DNA of 64,000 nucleotides from UBA5972 sp964637875 (GTDB taxonomy: Bacteria; Pseudomonadota; Alphaproteobacteria; Rhodobacterales; Rhodobacteraceae), in the NCBI GenBank assembly GCA_964637875.1, contig CAZWXK010000003.1, positions 1 to 64,000 on the forward strand, read 5' to 3'. Below the pieces are notes generated by a model. It was given only the letters and a program-made list of their open reading frames with translations, was not told where the DNA came from and ran no database searches. Below are positions 44,039 through 53,067 of this stretch, one piece after another (position 1 is the first letter of the stretch; each line of letters opens with the position of its first letter). A program made the position numbers and the translations under genes.

Positions 44039-45406
44039 ATGAAGACCATCATCGAACCATTCCGCATCAAGGCGGTCGAACCCATCCGCATGACCACGGC
44101 CGCCCAGCGGCGCGAGAAATTGCACGCAGCCCATTACAACCTGTTCCTGCTGCATTCGCGCGACGTTATGGTCGACCTGCTGACCGACAGCGGCACCGGC
44201 GCCATGAGTTCGGCCCAATGGGCGGCCATGATGCAGGGCGACGAAAGCTATGCCGGCTCGCCCAGCTTCTTCCGCTTTCAGGAGGCGGTGCAGAACCTGA
44301 TGCCGTTCAGACACATCATCCCCACCCATCAGGGCCGCGCGGCCGAGGCGATACTGTTCTCGATCCTCGGCGGGCCGGGGCGGCATATTCCGTCAAACAC
44401 GCATTTCGACACCACCCGCGGCAATATCGAGGCCAGCGGCGCGCGCGCCCATGACCTCCTGATCCCCGAGGGGCGCGAACCCGCCGCCGACCACCCCTTC
44501 AAGGGCAACATGGATATCGACCGCCTGCGCGCCTTTCTGGCCGCTCGCGGCGACACTGTTCCCTGCGTCATGCTGACGATCACCAACAATGCCGGCGGCG
44601 GCCAGCCGGTCAGCCTTGAAAACATCCGCGCCGTGGCCGAGCTGGCCCATGAATTCGGCAAACCCTTCTTCATCGACGGTTGCCGTTTTGCCGAAAACGC
44701 CTGGTTCATCAAGCAACGCGAAGCCAGCCAGCAGGATCGCAGCATCAAGGATATCGTGCGCGACTGCTTTTCCGTGGCCGACGGCATGACCATGAGCGCA
44801 AAAAAGGATGCCTTCGCCAATATCGGCGGCTGGCTGGCGCTGAACGACGACGCGCTGGCCGAACGCGCCCGCACCCGGCTGATCCAGACCGAGGGCTTCC
44901 CCACCTATGGCGGGCTGGCCGGGCGCGACCTCGAGGCCATCGCCCAGGGGCTGAGCGAAATCATCGACGAAGACTACCTGCGCTATCGCATCCGCAGCAA
45001 CGAATATCTGATCAAGCGCCTCGACGCCCTCGGCGTGCCGACGGTCAAGCCCGCGGGCGGGCACGCGGTTTTCATCGACGCGCGCGCCTGGCTACCCCAT
45101 ATCGATGCGCTGCACTATCCGGGCCAGGCGCTGGCCTGCGCGCTATACGAGATGGGCGGCATCCGCGCCTGCGAGATCGGCACCGTCATGTTCGGGCGCC
45201 AGCCCGACGGCTCCGAACAACCCGCTATGATGGATCTTGTGCGCCTTGCCATGCCCCGGCGCACCTATACGCAATCACATGTGGATTACGTCATCGAGGT
45301 CTTTGCCGAACTTGCCCGTATCAAGGATGAGCTGCGGGAATACGAGATCACGCAAGAGCCCGAGATGATGCGCCACTTCACCTGCCACTTCAGCCCTCTG
45401 GAATGA
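44039..45406 (+). CDS. tryptophanase/tyrosine phenol-lyase family beta-eliminating lyase
   Basis: A 455-residue PLP lyase. Family landmarks are EPFRIKAVEPIRMTT at the start, DLLTDSGTGAMS near residue 47, THQGRAAE near 100, the pyridoxal lysine in SAKKDA, and PTYGGLAGRD. At two specificity positions it looks like tryptophanase: Asp in HFDTTRG where the tyrosine lyase has Thr, and Ile in CEIGT where the tyrosine lyase has Arg. It would split tryptophan to indole, pyruvate and ammonia. AAGGAG sits upstream of the ATG at 44039. Overall similarity is mixed, so the substrate needs testing. Confidence 0.85.
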   Translation: MKTIIEPFRIKAVEPIRMTTAAQRREKLHAAHYNLFLLHSRDVMVDLLTDSGTGAMSSAQWAAMMQGDESYAGSPSFFRFQEAVQNLMPFRHIIPTHQGRAAEAILFSILGGPGRHIPSNTHFDTTRGNIEASGARAHDLLIPEGREPAADHPFKGNMDIDRLRAFLAARGDTVPCVMLTITNNAGGGQPVSLENIRAVAELAHEFGKPFFIDGCRFAENAWFIKQREASQQDRSIKDIVRDCFSVADGMTMSAKKDAFANIGGWLALNDDALAERARTRLIQTEGFPTYGGLAGRDLEAIAQGLSEIIDEDYLRYRIRSNEYLIKRLDALGVPTVKPAGGHAVFIDARAWLPHIDALHYPGQALACALYEMGGIRACEIGTVMFGRQPDGSEQPAMMDLVRLAMPRRTYTQSHVDYVIEVFAELARIKDELREYEITQEPEMMRHFTCHFSPLE

Positions 45407-45413
45407 CGGTATC

Positions 45414-45519
45414 TTCTTCTTTGCATCAATACGCTCGGGGGTGCGGGGGCAGACAGCCCCCGCTGGCGCAGGCGGACATGGCGGGAGCCTCCGGCGGGCG
45501 TATTTGTCACAAAGAAGAA
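45414..45519. repeat. nested-palindrome intergenic repeat, copy B (inverted)
   Basis: The same element as at 21788-21892 in the opposite orientation: TTCTTCTTTG (45414-45423), AATACGC (45428-45434), core hairpin GCGGGGGC/GCCCCCGC (45443-45463, loop AGACA), GCGTATT (45498-45504) and CAAAGAAGAA (45510-45519). It lies between the convergent lyase and tgt genes. Confidence 0.85.
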
Positions 45520-45534
45520 GCAATGCACCACACG

Positions 45535-46665
45535 TCAAAGTGGCTCGATATCCCCTTGCGCGCGCAAGGCATGGAAATCGGCCACGAAATCATCGAGCCG
45601 GCCCTTGGCAATGGCATCGCGCAGGCCGGCCATGAGTTCCTGATAATAATGCAGATTGTGCCATGTCAGCAGCATGGACGAGATGATTTCCTGTGCGCGG
45701 AACACATGGTGCAGATAGGCGCGCGAATAGTTGCGGCAGGCCGGGCATGTGCATTCCTCGTCCAGCGGGCGCGGATCGTCGCGGTGGCGGGCATTCTTGA
45801 TGTTCACCGCCCCGCGCCGTGTCAACGCCTGCCCCGTGCGGCCCGAGCGGCTGGGCAGCACGCAGTCGAACATGTCTACGCCGCGCTGCACGGCGCCCAC
45901 GATGTCGTCGGGCTTGCCCACCCCCATCAGATAGCGCGGGCGGTCCGCAGGCAGCATGTCGGGCGCGTAATCCAGCACCTCGAACATGGCCTCTTGCCCT
46001 TCGCCCACCGCCAGCCCGCCGATGGCATAGCCGTCAAAACCGATCTTGTGCAGCGCCTCCGCGCTTTCGGCGCGCAGGTCGCGAAAGGTGCTGCCCTGCT
46101 GGATGCCGAAAATCAGGTGGTCGTCACGGTCGCCAAAGGCATCGCGCGAACGCTGTGCCCAGCGCATCGACAGGCGCATCGACGCGGCGGCCTGATCCTC
46201 GGCTGCCGGAAAGGGGGTGCATTCGTCGAAACACATGGTGATGTCGCTGCCGAGCAGGCGCTGGATCTCGATCGAGCGTTCGGGGCTCAGGTGGTGGGTC
46301 GAGCCATCGACATGGCTCTTGAAGCTGACGCCCTCTTCGGTGAGCTTGCGCAGCTCGTTCAGGCTCATCACCTGAAAACCGCCGGAATCGGTCAGGATCG
46401 GGCGCGGCCAGTTCATGAAGCGGTGCAGACCGCCCAGGCGCGCGATGCGCTCGGCACCGGGGCGCAACATCAGGTGATAGGTGTTGCCCAACAGGATGTC
46501 GGCACCCGTTTCGCGCACCGATTCGGGCAGCATGGCCTTGACCGTCGCGGCGGTGCCCACGGGCATGAAGGCCGGCGTGCGGATATCGCCGCGTCGGGTT
46601 TTGAGTGCGCCGGTGCGGGCCTTGCCCTGGCTGGCGTGGATCTCGAACGAAAAGGATTTCGGCAT
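45535..46665 (-). CDS. tgt: tRNA-guanine transglycosylase (queuine insertion)
   Basis: A 376-residue enzyme exchanging guanine 34 of GUN-anticodon tRNAs for preQ1. The catalytic DSGGFQVMSL, GGLAVGEG and MFDCVLPSRSGR segments and the zinc site (CTCPAC, then His of YLHH) are present. The start at 46665 (MPKSFSFEI) matches the family; 27 upstream in-frame residues are not conserved. No other queuosine genes adjacent. Confidence 0.97.
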   Translation of the reverse strand: MPKSFSFEIHASQGKARTGALKTRRGDIRTPAFMPVGTAATVKAMLPESVRETGADILLGNTYHLMLRPGAERIARLGGLHRFMNWPRPILTDSGGFQVMSLNELRKLTEEGVSFKSHVDGSTHHLSPERSIEIQRLLGSDITMCFDECTPFPAAEDQAAASMRLSMRWAQRSRDAFGDRDDHLIFGIQQGSTFRDLRAESAEALHKIGFDGYAIGGLAVGEGQEAMFEVLDYAPDMLPADRPRYLMGVGKPDDIVGAVQRGVDMFDCVLPSRSGRTGQALTRRGAVNIKNARHRDDPRPLDEECTCPACRNYSRAYLHHVFRAQEIISSMLLTWHNLHYYQELMAGLRDAIAKGRLDDFVADFHALRAQGDIEPL

Positions 46666-46770
46666 CGCTGCAAGCGCCCTGTGGTGACTGTCCGGCGCAG
46701 TTATCACGAGGCACGCGCCAATGCCAAGCGCATGCCTCGATTTCATTCGATCCCGCGCTGGATCGCGCGT

Positions 46771-49700
46771 TCAGACCAGGACCATGTCGTTCAACAGCGC
46801 CGTGGCATCGCCAAGCCCGGCAATCGTCAGAACATCCGCGCCGCCGAAATCGAGCACCACATCGCCGCCGGCCGTGACACTGGCAAAGGACGAGATCACC
46901 TGGGCCTTGTTCATGCCACCGCCCCACAGAGCCCGGTCCAGTCTGATCGTGTCGATATCGTCGGCAAAATCGCGGATCACGTCATGCCTGCCGCCCAGAC
47001 CGAACACGAACACGTCCGAGCCGTTGTTGCCGAACAGGCGGTCATTGCCGCCGCCTCCGTTGATCACATCGTTGCCGCCACCGCCCCGCAACACGTCATT
47101 GCCGCGGCCGCCATCCAGCAGATCGCGACCGCCGCCGCCATTCATGATGTCGCGCGCGCCGCCGCCCCTCATGACATCGCGACCGCCGCCACCCAGAAGC
47201 GCGTCTCGGCCATTGCCGCCAAGCAGCACGTCCCTGCCGCCGCCGCCGATCAGGCGGTCGCTTCCGGCACCGGCAATGATCCGGTCGCTGCCGCCTGCGC
47301 CGAGGATGATGTCATTGCCGGTCGATCCCACGACCCGGTCATTGCCGCTGCCCATGATCACCTGTTCGAATCCGGTAAAGGATTCGCCGGTCAGATGGGT
47401 TCCGCCGGTGGCCATCGAATAGACGTAGTCGCCACCAAAGGCCGACAGATCGAGTATGTCGAATCCCGCGCCGCCATCCATGCTCTCGATCGCGGTGGCC
47501 GAGGCCACCATGGTATCGTCACCGCCATTTCCGAAATAGCTGTTTCCATCCACCCCATCGGCGGCAATGATCCGGTTGCCCCCCGAACCATCCCTGAATA
47601 CCTCGATCCCGGCCAGTGTCGGCGTGCCGGTGGCAAAGGTGGTGGTGATCGCGCCGGCGGCAAAATCGAACAGGTCGCCGGAACGCGTGACCGACGACAT
47701 GTCCAGCGTATCCCGGCCGGTCCCGCCATCGACATTGTCGAAGAACTCGCCCGAATTGATGACGATCGTGTCGTCTCCGGCGCCACCGTTTACCGTATCG
47801 GTCCCGAACCCCCCTGCCAGAACGTCATTGCCATCGCCTCCGTTCAGGATGTCGTTCCCGGCGTCTCCGTTCAGGTTGTCGTCGCCGCCCCCGCCATTCA
47901 GCGTGTCATTGCCGTAACCACCTGAAAAGATGTTGTTGCCAGCGCCGGTACCGGTGATGACGTTGTCCTGCCCGTTGCCGATAACCGTATGGGTGCCGGC
48001 CACGGTCACGTTTTCGAAACCCGTAAGCGTCGCGATCACGCTGGTGCCGACGCGGAACGCGCCCCCCATCAGATCGACGACATGTTGCGGCAGGCCGGCA
48101 TTGGTGACGCGGAAGGTATCGGTTCCGCTGCCGCCATCATAGGAATCGGTGATCGTCGCATCGCTGGTTGCCGCGTCGAAATTGACGAAATCATCGCCGG
48201 CACCGGCGTCGATGACATTGACACCCGCATCACCGGTCAGGCTGTCATTTCCGGACGAGCCGGTGATGTTCTCGATATTGGTGACCGTGGCGTTTACGGG
48301 GGTCAGCACGATCGGCACCAGCGCGCCCGCACCGCCCGCGGCAACCCCGAAAGGAGACCACCTGAAGACCCCGCTGCCCAGATTGACCGTATATCCGGCA
48401 GTCAGCGTTGAAAGGTCCAGAAGGTCTGTCCCGGTGCCGCCGTCATAGATCTCGCCTTCGGAGATCCCCGAGGAGGAGCTGCTGGCACGCAGCGTGTCAT
48501 CGCCGGCATCGCCATAGAGCATGTCGACCCCACCTTCGCCGGTGATCAGGTCATTGCCGTCGCCACCATGCAGAACATTGGCGTTGGCATCGCCGGTGAT
48601 GGTGTCATTTCCCCCGGCGCCGATCACGTTTTCCACATTTCTCACGGTGGCAGTGATGCTGGGCAGGATCACGACCGTACTGATCCAGCGCAGAAGATTG
48701 GCCGAAAGGTCGATGGTATAACCGGCTGCGGTCATTGCCGACATGTCCAGCGTGTCGGTTCCCGTCCCGCCGTCATACATCTCGCCCGATGCAATTCCGC
48801 TGCTGCCAGGCGCCAGCACGTCATCGCCGGCACCGCCCAACAGGGTATCGGTGCCCGCCTCTCCGGTCAGGCGGTCGTTGCCGCTGCCTCCCGACAGGGT
48901 ATCGTCACCGCCCCCGCCACTGATATTGTCATCGCCCGAATTGCCCCACAGATAATTCGCCCCGGCATCGCCGATGATCCTGTCATTGCCCCTGGCCCCC
49001 CAGACGTTTTCGATATTGACCAGTGTCGAGCTGGCCGATCCGGTCGGCCTGCTGAAATACACGACCGTTCCGACATCGAGGTTGACCGTATAGCCCAGGA
49101 ACAATGCCGACAGGTCGAAGGTATCCGTTTCGCTGCCACCGTCATAGAGATCGCCGTTGGCTATGCCGCCGAGACCGGGGCGCAGGATGTCGGCTCCTGC
49201 ACCGCCATAGAGGCTGTCGGCGCCGGCATCGCCAACCAGAACATCGTTGTTGTCGCCCCCATAAAGCGTATCGTTGCCCGCCCCGCCGACAAGCATATCG
49301 AAGCCGCCCCAGCCATACAGCGTGTCATTGCCGTCATTGCCGCGCAGTTCATTGCCCGCGCCATTGCCCACGATCACATCATCTCCGGCGCCCGCGGTGG
49401 CATTCGAGATCACCACCCCGCGCGCGATGATGACATTGTTGGTTCTGCCGTAGACGCTCGACATCGATTCGGCGCCCAGCCTGATCGTCTGATTGCCGGA
49501 ATAGCCCGAATAGTTCAGCGTATCGGTGCCGCCGCTGTCATAGATGGTCACTGTCGGAACATTGGTAAACCCTGTCCCGTACGAGTCCCGCCCCGTATTG
49601 TTGCCGTCTCCATAGATCGTATCGCCCATGCGCACCGTGCCGCTGGTGCCGTACAGATTCTGGACCGCGATGATGTCCACAAGCTGCGGCGTCAGGACAT

Positions 49701-50232
49701 AGGCATAGCTTCCCGTCACATTGGTGTTTTCGCTCTGGTTGAAATAGGACATCACCGATGTCTGCCAGGAATCGTTGAGATAGACCGCATCGGTGGGATA
49801 GGCCGCCGTGCTGTTGTAGGGCCCCCCATGACCCAGGCCCAGCGCATGCCCCGTTTCATGCAGGAAGGTGTGAAATCTGTAGCTGTCCAGAGAACTGCCC
49901 GTCCCGCCGCCCCAGGTCGTAATGATCTGGACCGTTGACGAGGTCAACACCGAGCCTGTCGTCGTCATGAGTGTCTGTGCGCCACTGCCCGCGTTGTTGT
50001 AGGTGATGTCGGCGCTGCCGGTGGTTTCGGAAAATGACAGCCCCGAAACATCGGCCCACAGATCCAGCGCCTTGCGGGCAAAATCCCTGTCGCTGGTGCC
50101 CAGTGCCGTCAGGTTCACGGTTATGTTGGTATGATTGAAACTGCGTTGCGAGCTCCCCTTGTATTTTGACCATGCCCAGTAGCCATTGGTCAGATAGGTT
50201 GCCATCTGGTCATATGTCCCATTCGTCGCCAT
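46771..50232 (-). CDS. serralysin-type RTX metalloprotease, secreted
   Basis: A 1153-residue extracellular zinc protease (M10/serralysin). The zinc helix HETGHALGLGH spans residues 125-135 and the Met-turn SVMSYF lies near 161. After about residue 300 come many calcium-binding GGxGxD-type nonapeptide repeats, in blocks separated by beta-rich segments, with a run of about nine near the C-terminus. There is no Sec signal; the hydrophobic C-terminal end (LLNDMVLV) is typical of type I secretion. Serralysins are usually ~480 residues, so the repeat region is greatly expanded. GGAG supports the ATG at 50232. No type I secretion genes lie nearby. Confidence 0.93.
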   Translation of the reverse strand: MATNGTYDQMATYLTNGYWAWSKYKGSSQRSFNHTNITVNLTALGTSDRDFARKALDLWADVSGLSFSETTGSADITYNNAGSGAQTLMTTTGSVLTSSTVQIITTWGGGTGSSLDSYRFHTFLHETGHALGLGHGGPYNSTAAYPTDAVYLNDSWQTSVMSYFNQSENTNVTGSYAYVLTPQLVDIIAVQNLYGTSGTVRMGDTIYGDGNNTGRDSYGTGFTNVPTVTIYDSGGTDTLNYSGYSGNQTIRLGAESMSSVYGRTNNVIIARGVVISNATAGAGDDVIVGNGAGNELRGNDGNDTLYGWGGFDMLVGGAGNDTLYGGDNNDVLVGDAGADSLYGGAGADILRPGLGGIANGDLYDGGSETDTFDLSALFLGYTVNLDVGTVVYFSRPTGSASSTLVNIENVWGARGNDRIIGDAGANYLWGNSGDDNISGGGGDDTLSGGSGNDRLTGEAGTDTLLGGAGDDVLAPGSSGIASGEMYDGGTGTDTLDMSAMTAAGYTIDLSANLLRWISTVVILPSITATVRNVENVIGAGGNDTITGDANANVLHGGDGNDLITGEGGVDMLYGDAGDDTLRASSSSSGISEGEIYDGGTGTDLLDLSTLTAGYTVNLGSGVFRWSPFGVAAGGAGALVPIVLTPVNATVTNIENITGSSGNDSLTGDAGVNVIDAGAGDDFVNFDAATSDATITDSYDGGSGTDTFRVTNAGLPQHVVDLMGGAFRVGTSVIATLTGFENVTVAGTHTVIGNGQDNVITGTGAGNNIFSGGYGNDTLNGGGGDDNLNGDAGNDILNGGDGNDVLAGGFGTDTVNGGAGDDTIVINSGEFFDNVDGGTGRDTLDMSSVTRSGDLFDFAAGAITTTFATGTPTLAGIEVFRDGSGGNRIIAADGVDGNSYFGNGGDDTMVASATAIESMDGGAGFDILDLSAFGGDYVYSMATGGTHLTGESFTGFEQVIMGSGNDRVVGSTGNDIILGAGGSDRIIAGAGSDRLIGGGGRDVLLGGNGRDALLGGGGRDVMRGGGARDIMNGGGGRDLLDGGRGNDVLRGGGGNDVINGGGGNDRLFGNNGSDVFVFGLGGRHDVIRDFADDIDTIRLDRALWGGGMNKAQVISSFASVTAGGDVVLDFGGADVLTIAGLGDATALLNDMVLV

Positions 50233-50603
50233 GATAGATCGCTCCATTTCCTGTCGGGTCATGCATGGCAGCGAATCCGGGTGCGGAAAAATGCACGAGT
50301 CCGGGACAGCTTCCATGATACGCGCACACCCGCGTACATGTCCCTTTTCAACAATATGCGTTCAAATCCTTTTTCTTATGGCCCCCAGTATGATCCCGCT
50401 GGCGCCCTTTTCAACAGGAAACGGGCGCGCCGGCATGGCATTGGCGGGAAACGACGACGTGTCTCTACCGATACGCGCTCAAAATGCCAGCAGTGCCCGC
50501 AACGATTGCAACATGCTCTTTTTGCGTTCCCGTTTTCAATGGGTCTGGACGGATCGATTTCTATTCCCTATATGTTTGGTCAGGAATAGAAGCAGGTGCG
50601 ATC
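50233..50603. other. divergent intergenic region, protease / DUF59
   Basis: About 370 bp between the minus-strand protease and the plus-strand DUF59 gene, with A/T-rich patches likely to hold both promoters. CCCTTTTCAACA occurs at 50342-50353 and 50405-50416, a 12-bp direct repeat 63 bp apart that might be a regulator site. No gene seen. Confidence 0.5.
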
Positions 50604-50993
50604 ATGGACGTTTCAACCGAACAGATGACCGACAATTCCGAGGTCGAACAGATGGAGGGGACCCCCCTCATTCAACCCTCGTCGACCGAACATCCGCTTT
50701 TCGATGCGGTGGTCGAGGCCTGCCGGACGGTATACGACCCGGAAATCCCCGTGAACATCTACGACCTCGGCCTGATCTACACGATCGACATTTCAGACGA
50801 AGGTGTGGTCGATATCAAGATGACCCTGACCGCACCGGGCTGCCCGGTTGCCGGCGACATGCCCGGCTGGGTCAGCGACGCCGTCCTGGCCGTCCCCGGG
50901 GTTTCGAACATCAATGTCGATCTGGTCTGGGAGCCTCAATGGGGCATGGAGATGATGTCGGACGAGGCGCGCCTCGAACTCGGCTTCATGTAG
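50604..50993 (+). CDS. DUF59/MIP18-type Fe-S cluster assembly protein (SufT-like)
   Basis: A 129-residue protein with a disordered N-terminal ~30 residues and a DUF59 domain: VYDPEIPVNIYDLGLIY, the conserved Cys in LTAPGCPVAGDMP, and a WEPQWGMEMMSDEARLELG end. These proteins help mature [4Fe-4S] proteins. A site AGGTG precedes the ATG. The soeAB genes downstream encode Fe-S proteins, but no operon link exists. Confidence 0.9.
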   Translation: MDVSTEQMTDNSEVEQMEGTPLIQPSSTEHPLFDAVVEACRTVYDPEIPVNIYDLGLIYTIDISDEGVVDIKMTLTAPGCPVAGDMPGWVSDAVLAVPGVSNINVDLVWEPQWGMEMMSDEARLELGFM

Positions 50994-51075
50994 GGCACCG
51001 GCAGTCCCGCTACCCCGGCCCTGCGTCTTCGAATACCTGCACTCCGGTTTTTGCGCGTCGCCGGCCAGGCATGCA

Positions 51076-51120
51076 GGGCGTGTCTGCCCGTGCACCCCGC
51101 GGGCATTTCCGGGCGGAAAG
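51076..51120. repeat. degenerate fragment of the nested-palindrome repeat
   Basis: TGTCTGCCCGTGCACCCC, followed by GGCATTTCC and GGAAAG, aligns with the right half of copy A. It lies between the DUF59 gene and xsc, which run in the same direction, so it differs in context from the other copies. Confidence 0.5.
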
Positions 51121-51233
51121 GGACGGCCGATTGTCATCTGGCCTCAGGCGACACCGAAACTGGCCCTATCCCCGCGGACGGACATCCACCATAACCAGAG
51201 CCGGGCATGGATGAAACCAGGGGGATGACAGCC

Positions 51234-53006
51234 ATGAAAATGACCACCGAAGAGGCCTTCATCAAGGTCTTGCAGATGCATGGCATCGACAATGCGTTCG
51301 GCATCATAGGCTCGGCCTTCATGCCGATTTCCGACTATTTCCCCGCCGCCGGGATAAAATTCTGGGATGTGGCCCATGAATGCAATGGCGGCTACATGGC
51401 CGACGGGTTCACCCGCACCAGCGGGCGCATGGCGATGATCATTGCCCAGAACGGCCCCGGCATCACCAATTTCGTGACCTGCGTGAAAACCGCCTACTGG
51501 AACCACACGCCGATGCTGCTGGTCACACCGCAGGCGGCCAATGCGACCATGGGCCAGGGCGGCTTTCAGGAGGTCGAGCAGATGCGCGCCTTTGCCGACA
51601 TGGTCTGCTATCAGGAAGAGGTGCGCGACCCCGCCCGCATTGCCGAGGTACTGAACCGCGTCATCACCAGGGCCCGGCGCCTGTCGGCCCCGGCTCAGAT
51701 CAACGTGCCGCGCGATTTCTGGACACGCGTGATCGACATCGAGCTGCCCCAGATCGTGGAATTCGCGCGCCCCGCCGGCGACGAGGCCGCCATTGCACAG
51801 GCCGCCCACCTGCTGTCGGATGCCGAATTTCCCGTCATCGTCAACGGCGCGGGCGTGGTGATCGGCGATGCCATCCCCGACAGCCAGGCCCTGGCCGAGG
51901 CACTGGATGCGCCGGTGTGCTGCAACTATCAGCACAACGACGCCTTTCCCGGCAGCCACCCGCTTTTTGCCGGCCCGCTGGGCTATAACGGCTCAAAGGC
52001 CGCGATGCAGCTGATCAGCCGCGCCGATGTGGTGCTGGCGCTGGGCAACCGGCTGAACCCGTTCTCGACCCTGCCCTGCTATGGGCTGGATTACTGGCCG
52101 CGGGATGCGAAACTGATCCAGGTGGACATCAACGCCGACCGCATCGGCCTGACCAGGCCGGTCGATGTTGGTATCGTCGGCGACGCGGGCCATGTCGCGC
52201 GCGCGATCCTTGCGCGCCTGTCCCCTGGCGCCGGCGACAAGGGGCGCGAGTCGCGCCGTGCGCTGATTGCCGATCTGAAATCGAAATGGGCGCAGGAACT
52301 GACCTCGATGGACCACGAGGAGGACGACCCCGGCACCACCTGGAACCAGCGTTGCCGCGCGGCCGAGCCCGAAAAGATGAGCCCCCGCATGGCCTGGCGC
52401 GCAATCACCGCGGCGCTGCCGAAAGAGGCGATCATCAGCAGCGATATCGGCAACAACTGCGCCATCGGCAATGCCTATCCGACATTCGAACAGGGGCGCA
52501 AATATCTGGCGCCGGGGCTGTTCGGGCCTTGTGGATACGGCTTTCCGTCGATCATCGGCGCCAAGATCGCCAACCCAAAGGTGCCGGTGGTGGGCTTTGC
52601 CGGCGACGGCGCCTTTGGCATTTCCATGAACGAGATGATCGCCATCGGCCGCCCCGAATGGCCCGCCATCACCATGGTGGTGTTCCGCAACTATCAGTGG
52701 GGCGCCGAAAAGCGCAACACCACGCTGTGGTACAACGACAATTTCGTCGGCACCGAACTGAACCCCCAGGTCAGCCATGCGGGCATTGCGCGTGCCTGTG
52801 GGCTCGGGGGGGTGCAGGCCCGCAGCATGGACGAGCTGACCGACATGCTGAACAGCGCGATCAGGGCGCAGATGGAAGAGGGCAAGACCACCTTCATCGA
52901 GGTCATGGTCAACCAGGAACTGGGCGAGCCCTTCCGTCGCGACGCCATGAAGGCACCGGTCACCGTTGCCGGGATCCGGGCCGAAGACATGAAAACGCAG
53001 GGCTGA
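51234..53006 (+). CDS. xsc: sulfoacetaldehyde acetyltransferase
   Basis: A 590-residue TPP enzyme converting sulfoacetaldehyde plus phosphate to acetyl phosphate and sulfite, the desulfonation step of taurine and isethionate catabolism. The N-terminus MKMTTEEAFIKVLQMHGI, the AQNGPGITNFVTCVKTAYWNHTP segment and GQGGFQEVEQM match Xsc, not acetolactate synthases; the PP domain has GDGAFGISMNEM. AGGGGG at 51219-51224 lies nine bases before the ATG at 51234; earlier in-frame ATGs are too close. Convergent with pta and near soeABC. No taurine transaminase or transporter is in the window. Confidence 0.93.
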   Translation: MKMTTEEAFIKVLQMHGIDNAFGIIGSAFMPISDYFPAAGIKFWDVAHECNGGYMADGFTRTSGRMAMIIAQNGPGITNFVTCVKTAYWNHTPMLLVTPQAANATMGQGGFQEVEQMRAFADMVCYQEEVRDPARIAEVLNRVITRARRLSAPAQINVPRDFWTRVIDIELPQIVEFARPAGDEAAIAQAAHLLSDAEFPVIVNGAGVVIGDAIPDSQALAEALDAPVCCNYQHNDAFPGSHPLFAGPLGYNGSKAAMQLISRADVVLALGNRLNPFSTLPCYGLDYWPRDAKLIQVDINADRIGLTRPVDVGIVGDAGHVARAILARLSPGAGDKGRESRRALIADLKSKWAQELTSMDHEEDDPGTTWNQRCRAAEPEKMSPRMAWRAITAALPKEAIISSDIGNNCAIGNAYPTFEQGRKYLAPGLFGPCGYGFPSIIGAKIANPKVPVVGFAGDGAFGISMNEMIAIGRPEWPAITMVVFRNYQWGAEKRNTTLWYNDNFVGTELNPQVSHAGIARACGLGGVQARSMDELTDMLNSAIRAQMEEGKTTFIEVMVNQELGEPFRRDAMKAPVTVAGIRAEDMKTQG

Positions 53007-53011
53007 GCCCC

Positions 53012-53058
53012 TTCTTCTTTGCGCAAATACTCCGGGGGTCCGGGGGCTGGCCCCCGGA
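53012..53058. repeat. half copy of the nested-palindrome repeat
   Basis: TTCTTCTTTG (53012-53021), CAAATACTCC and a perfect hairpin TCCGGGGG/CCCCCGGA (53039-53058, loop CTGG), lying between the convergent xsc and pta genes. It has the left outer arm and core of the element but no distal arm. Confidence 0.8.
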
Positions 53059-53067
53059 AACGCCCCA

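Noticed and set aside
45403..47925. Long plus-strand open frame of 840 codons opposite tgt and the RTX protease
   Set aside because: Composition shows it is the antisense shadow of tgt and of RTX glycine/aspartate repeats; no family resemblance or ribosome site.
46900..49400. Regularly spaced DNA repeats resembling a CRISPR array
   Set aside because: Units are ~27 bp codon-level repeats of GGxGxD nonapeptides without unique spacers of constant length; they encode the RTX domain.
48568..49938. 456-codon frame opposite the RTX repeats
   Set aside because: Its low-complexity repeat pattern mirrors the calcium-binding repeats of the real protein on the other strand.
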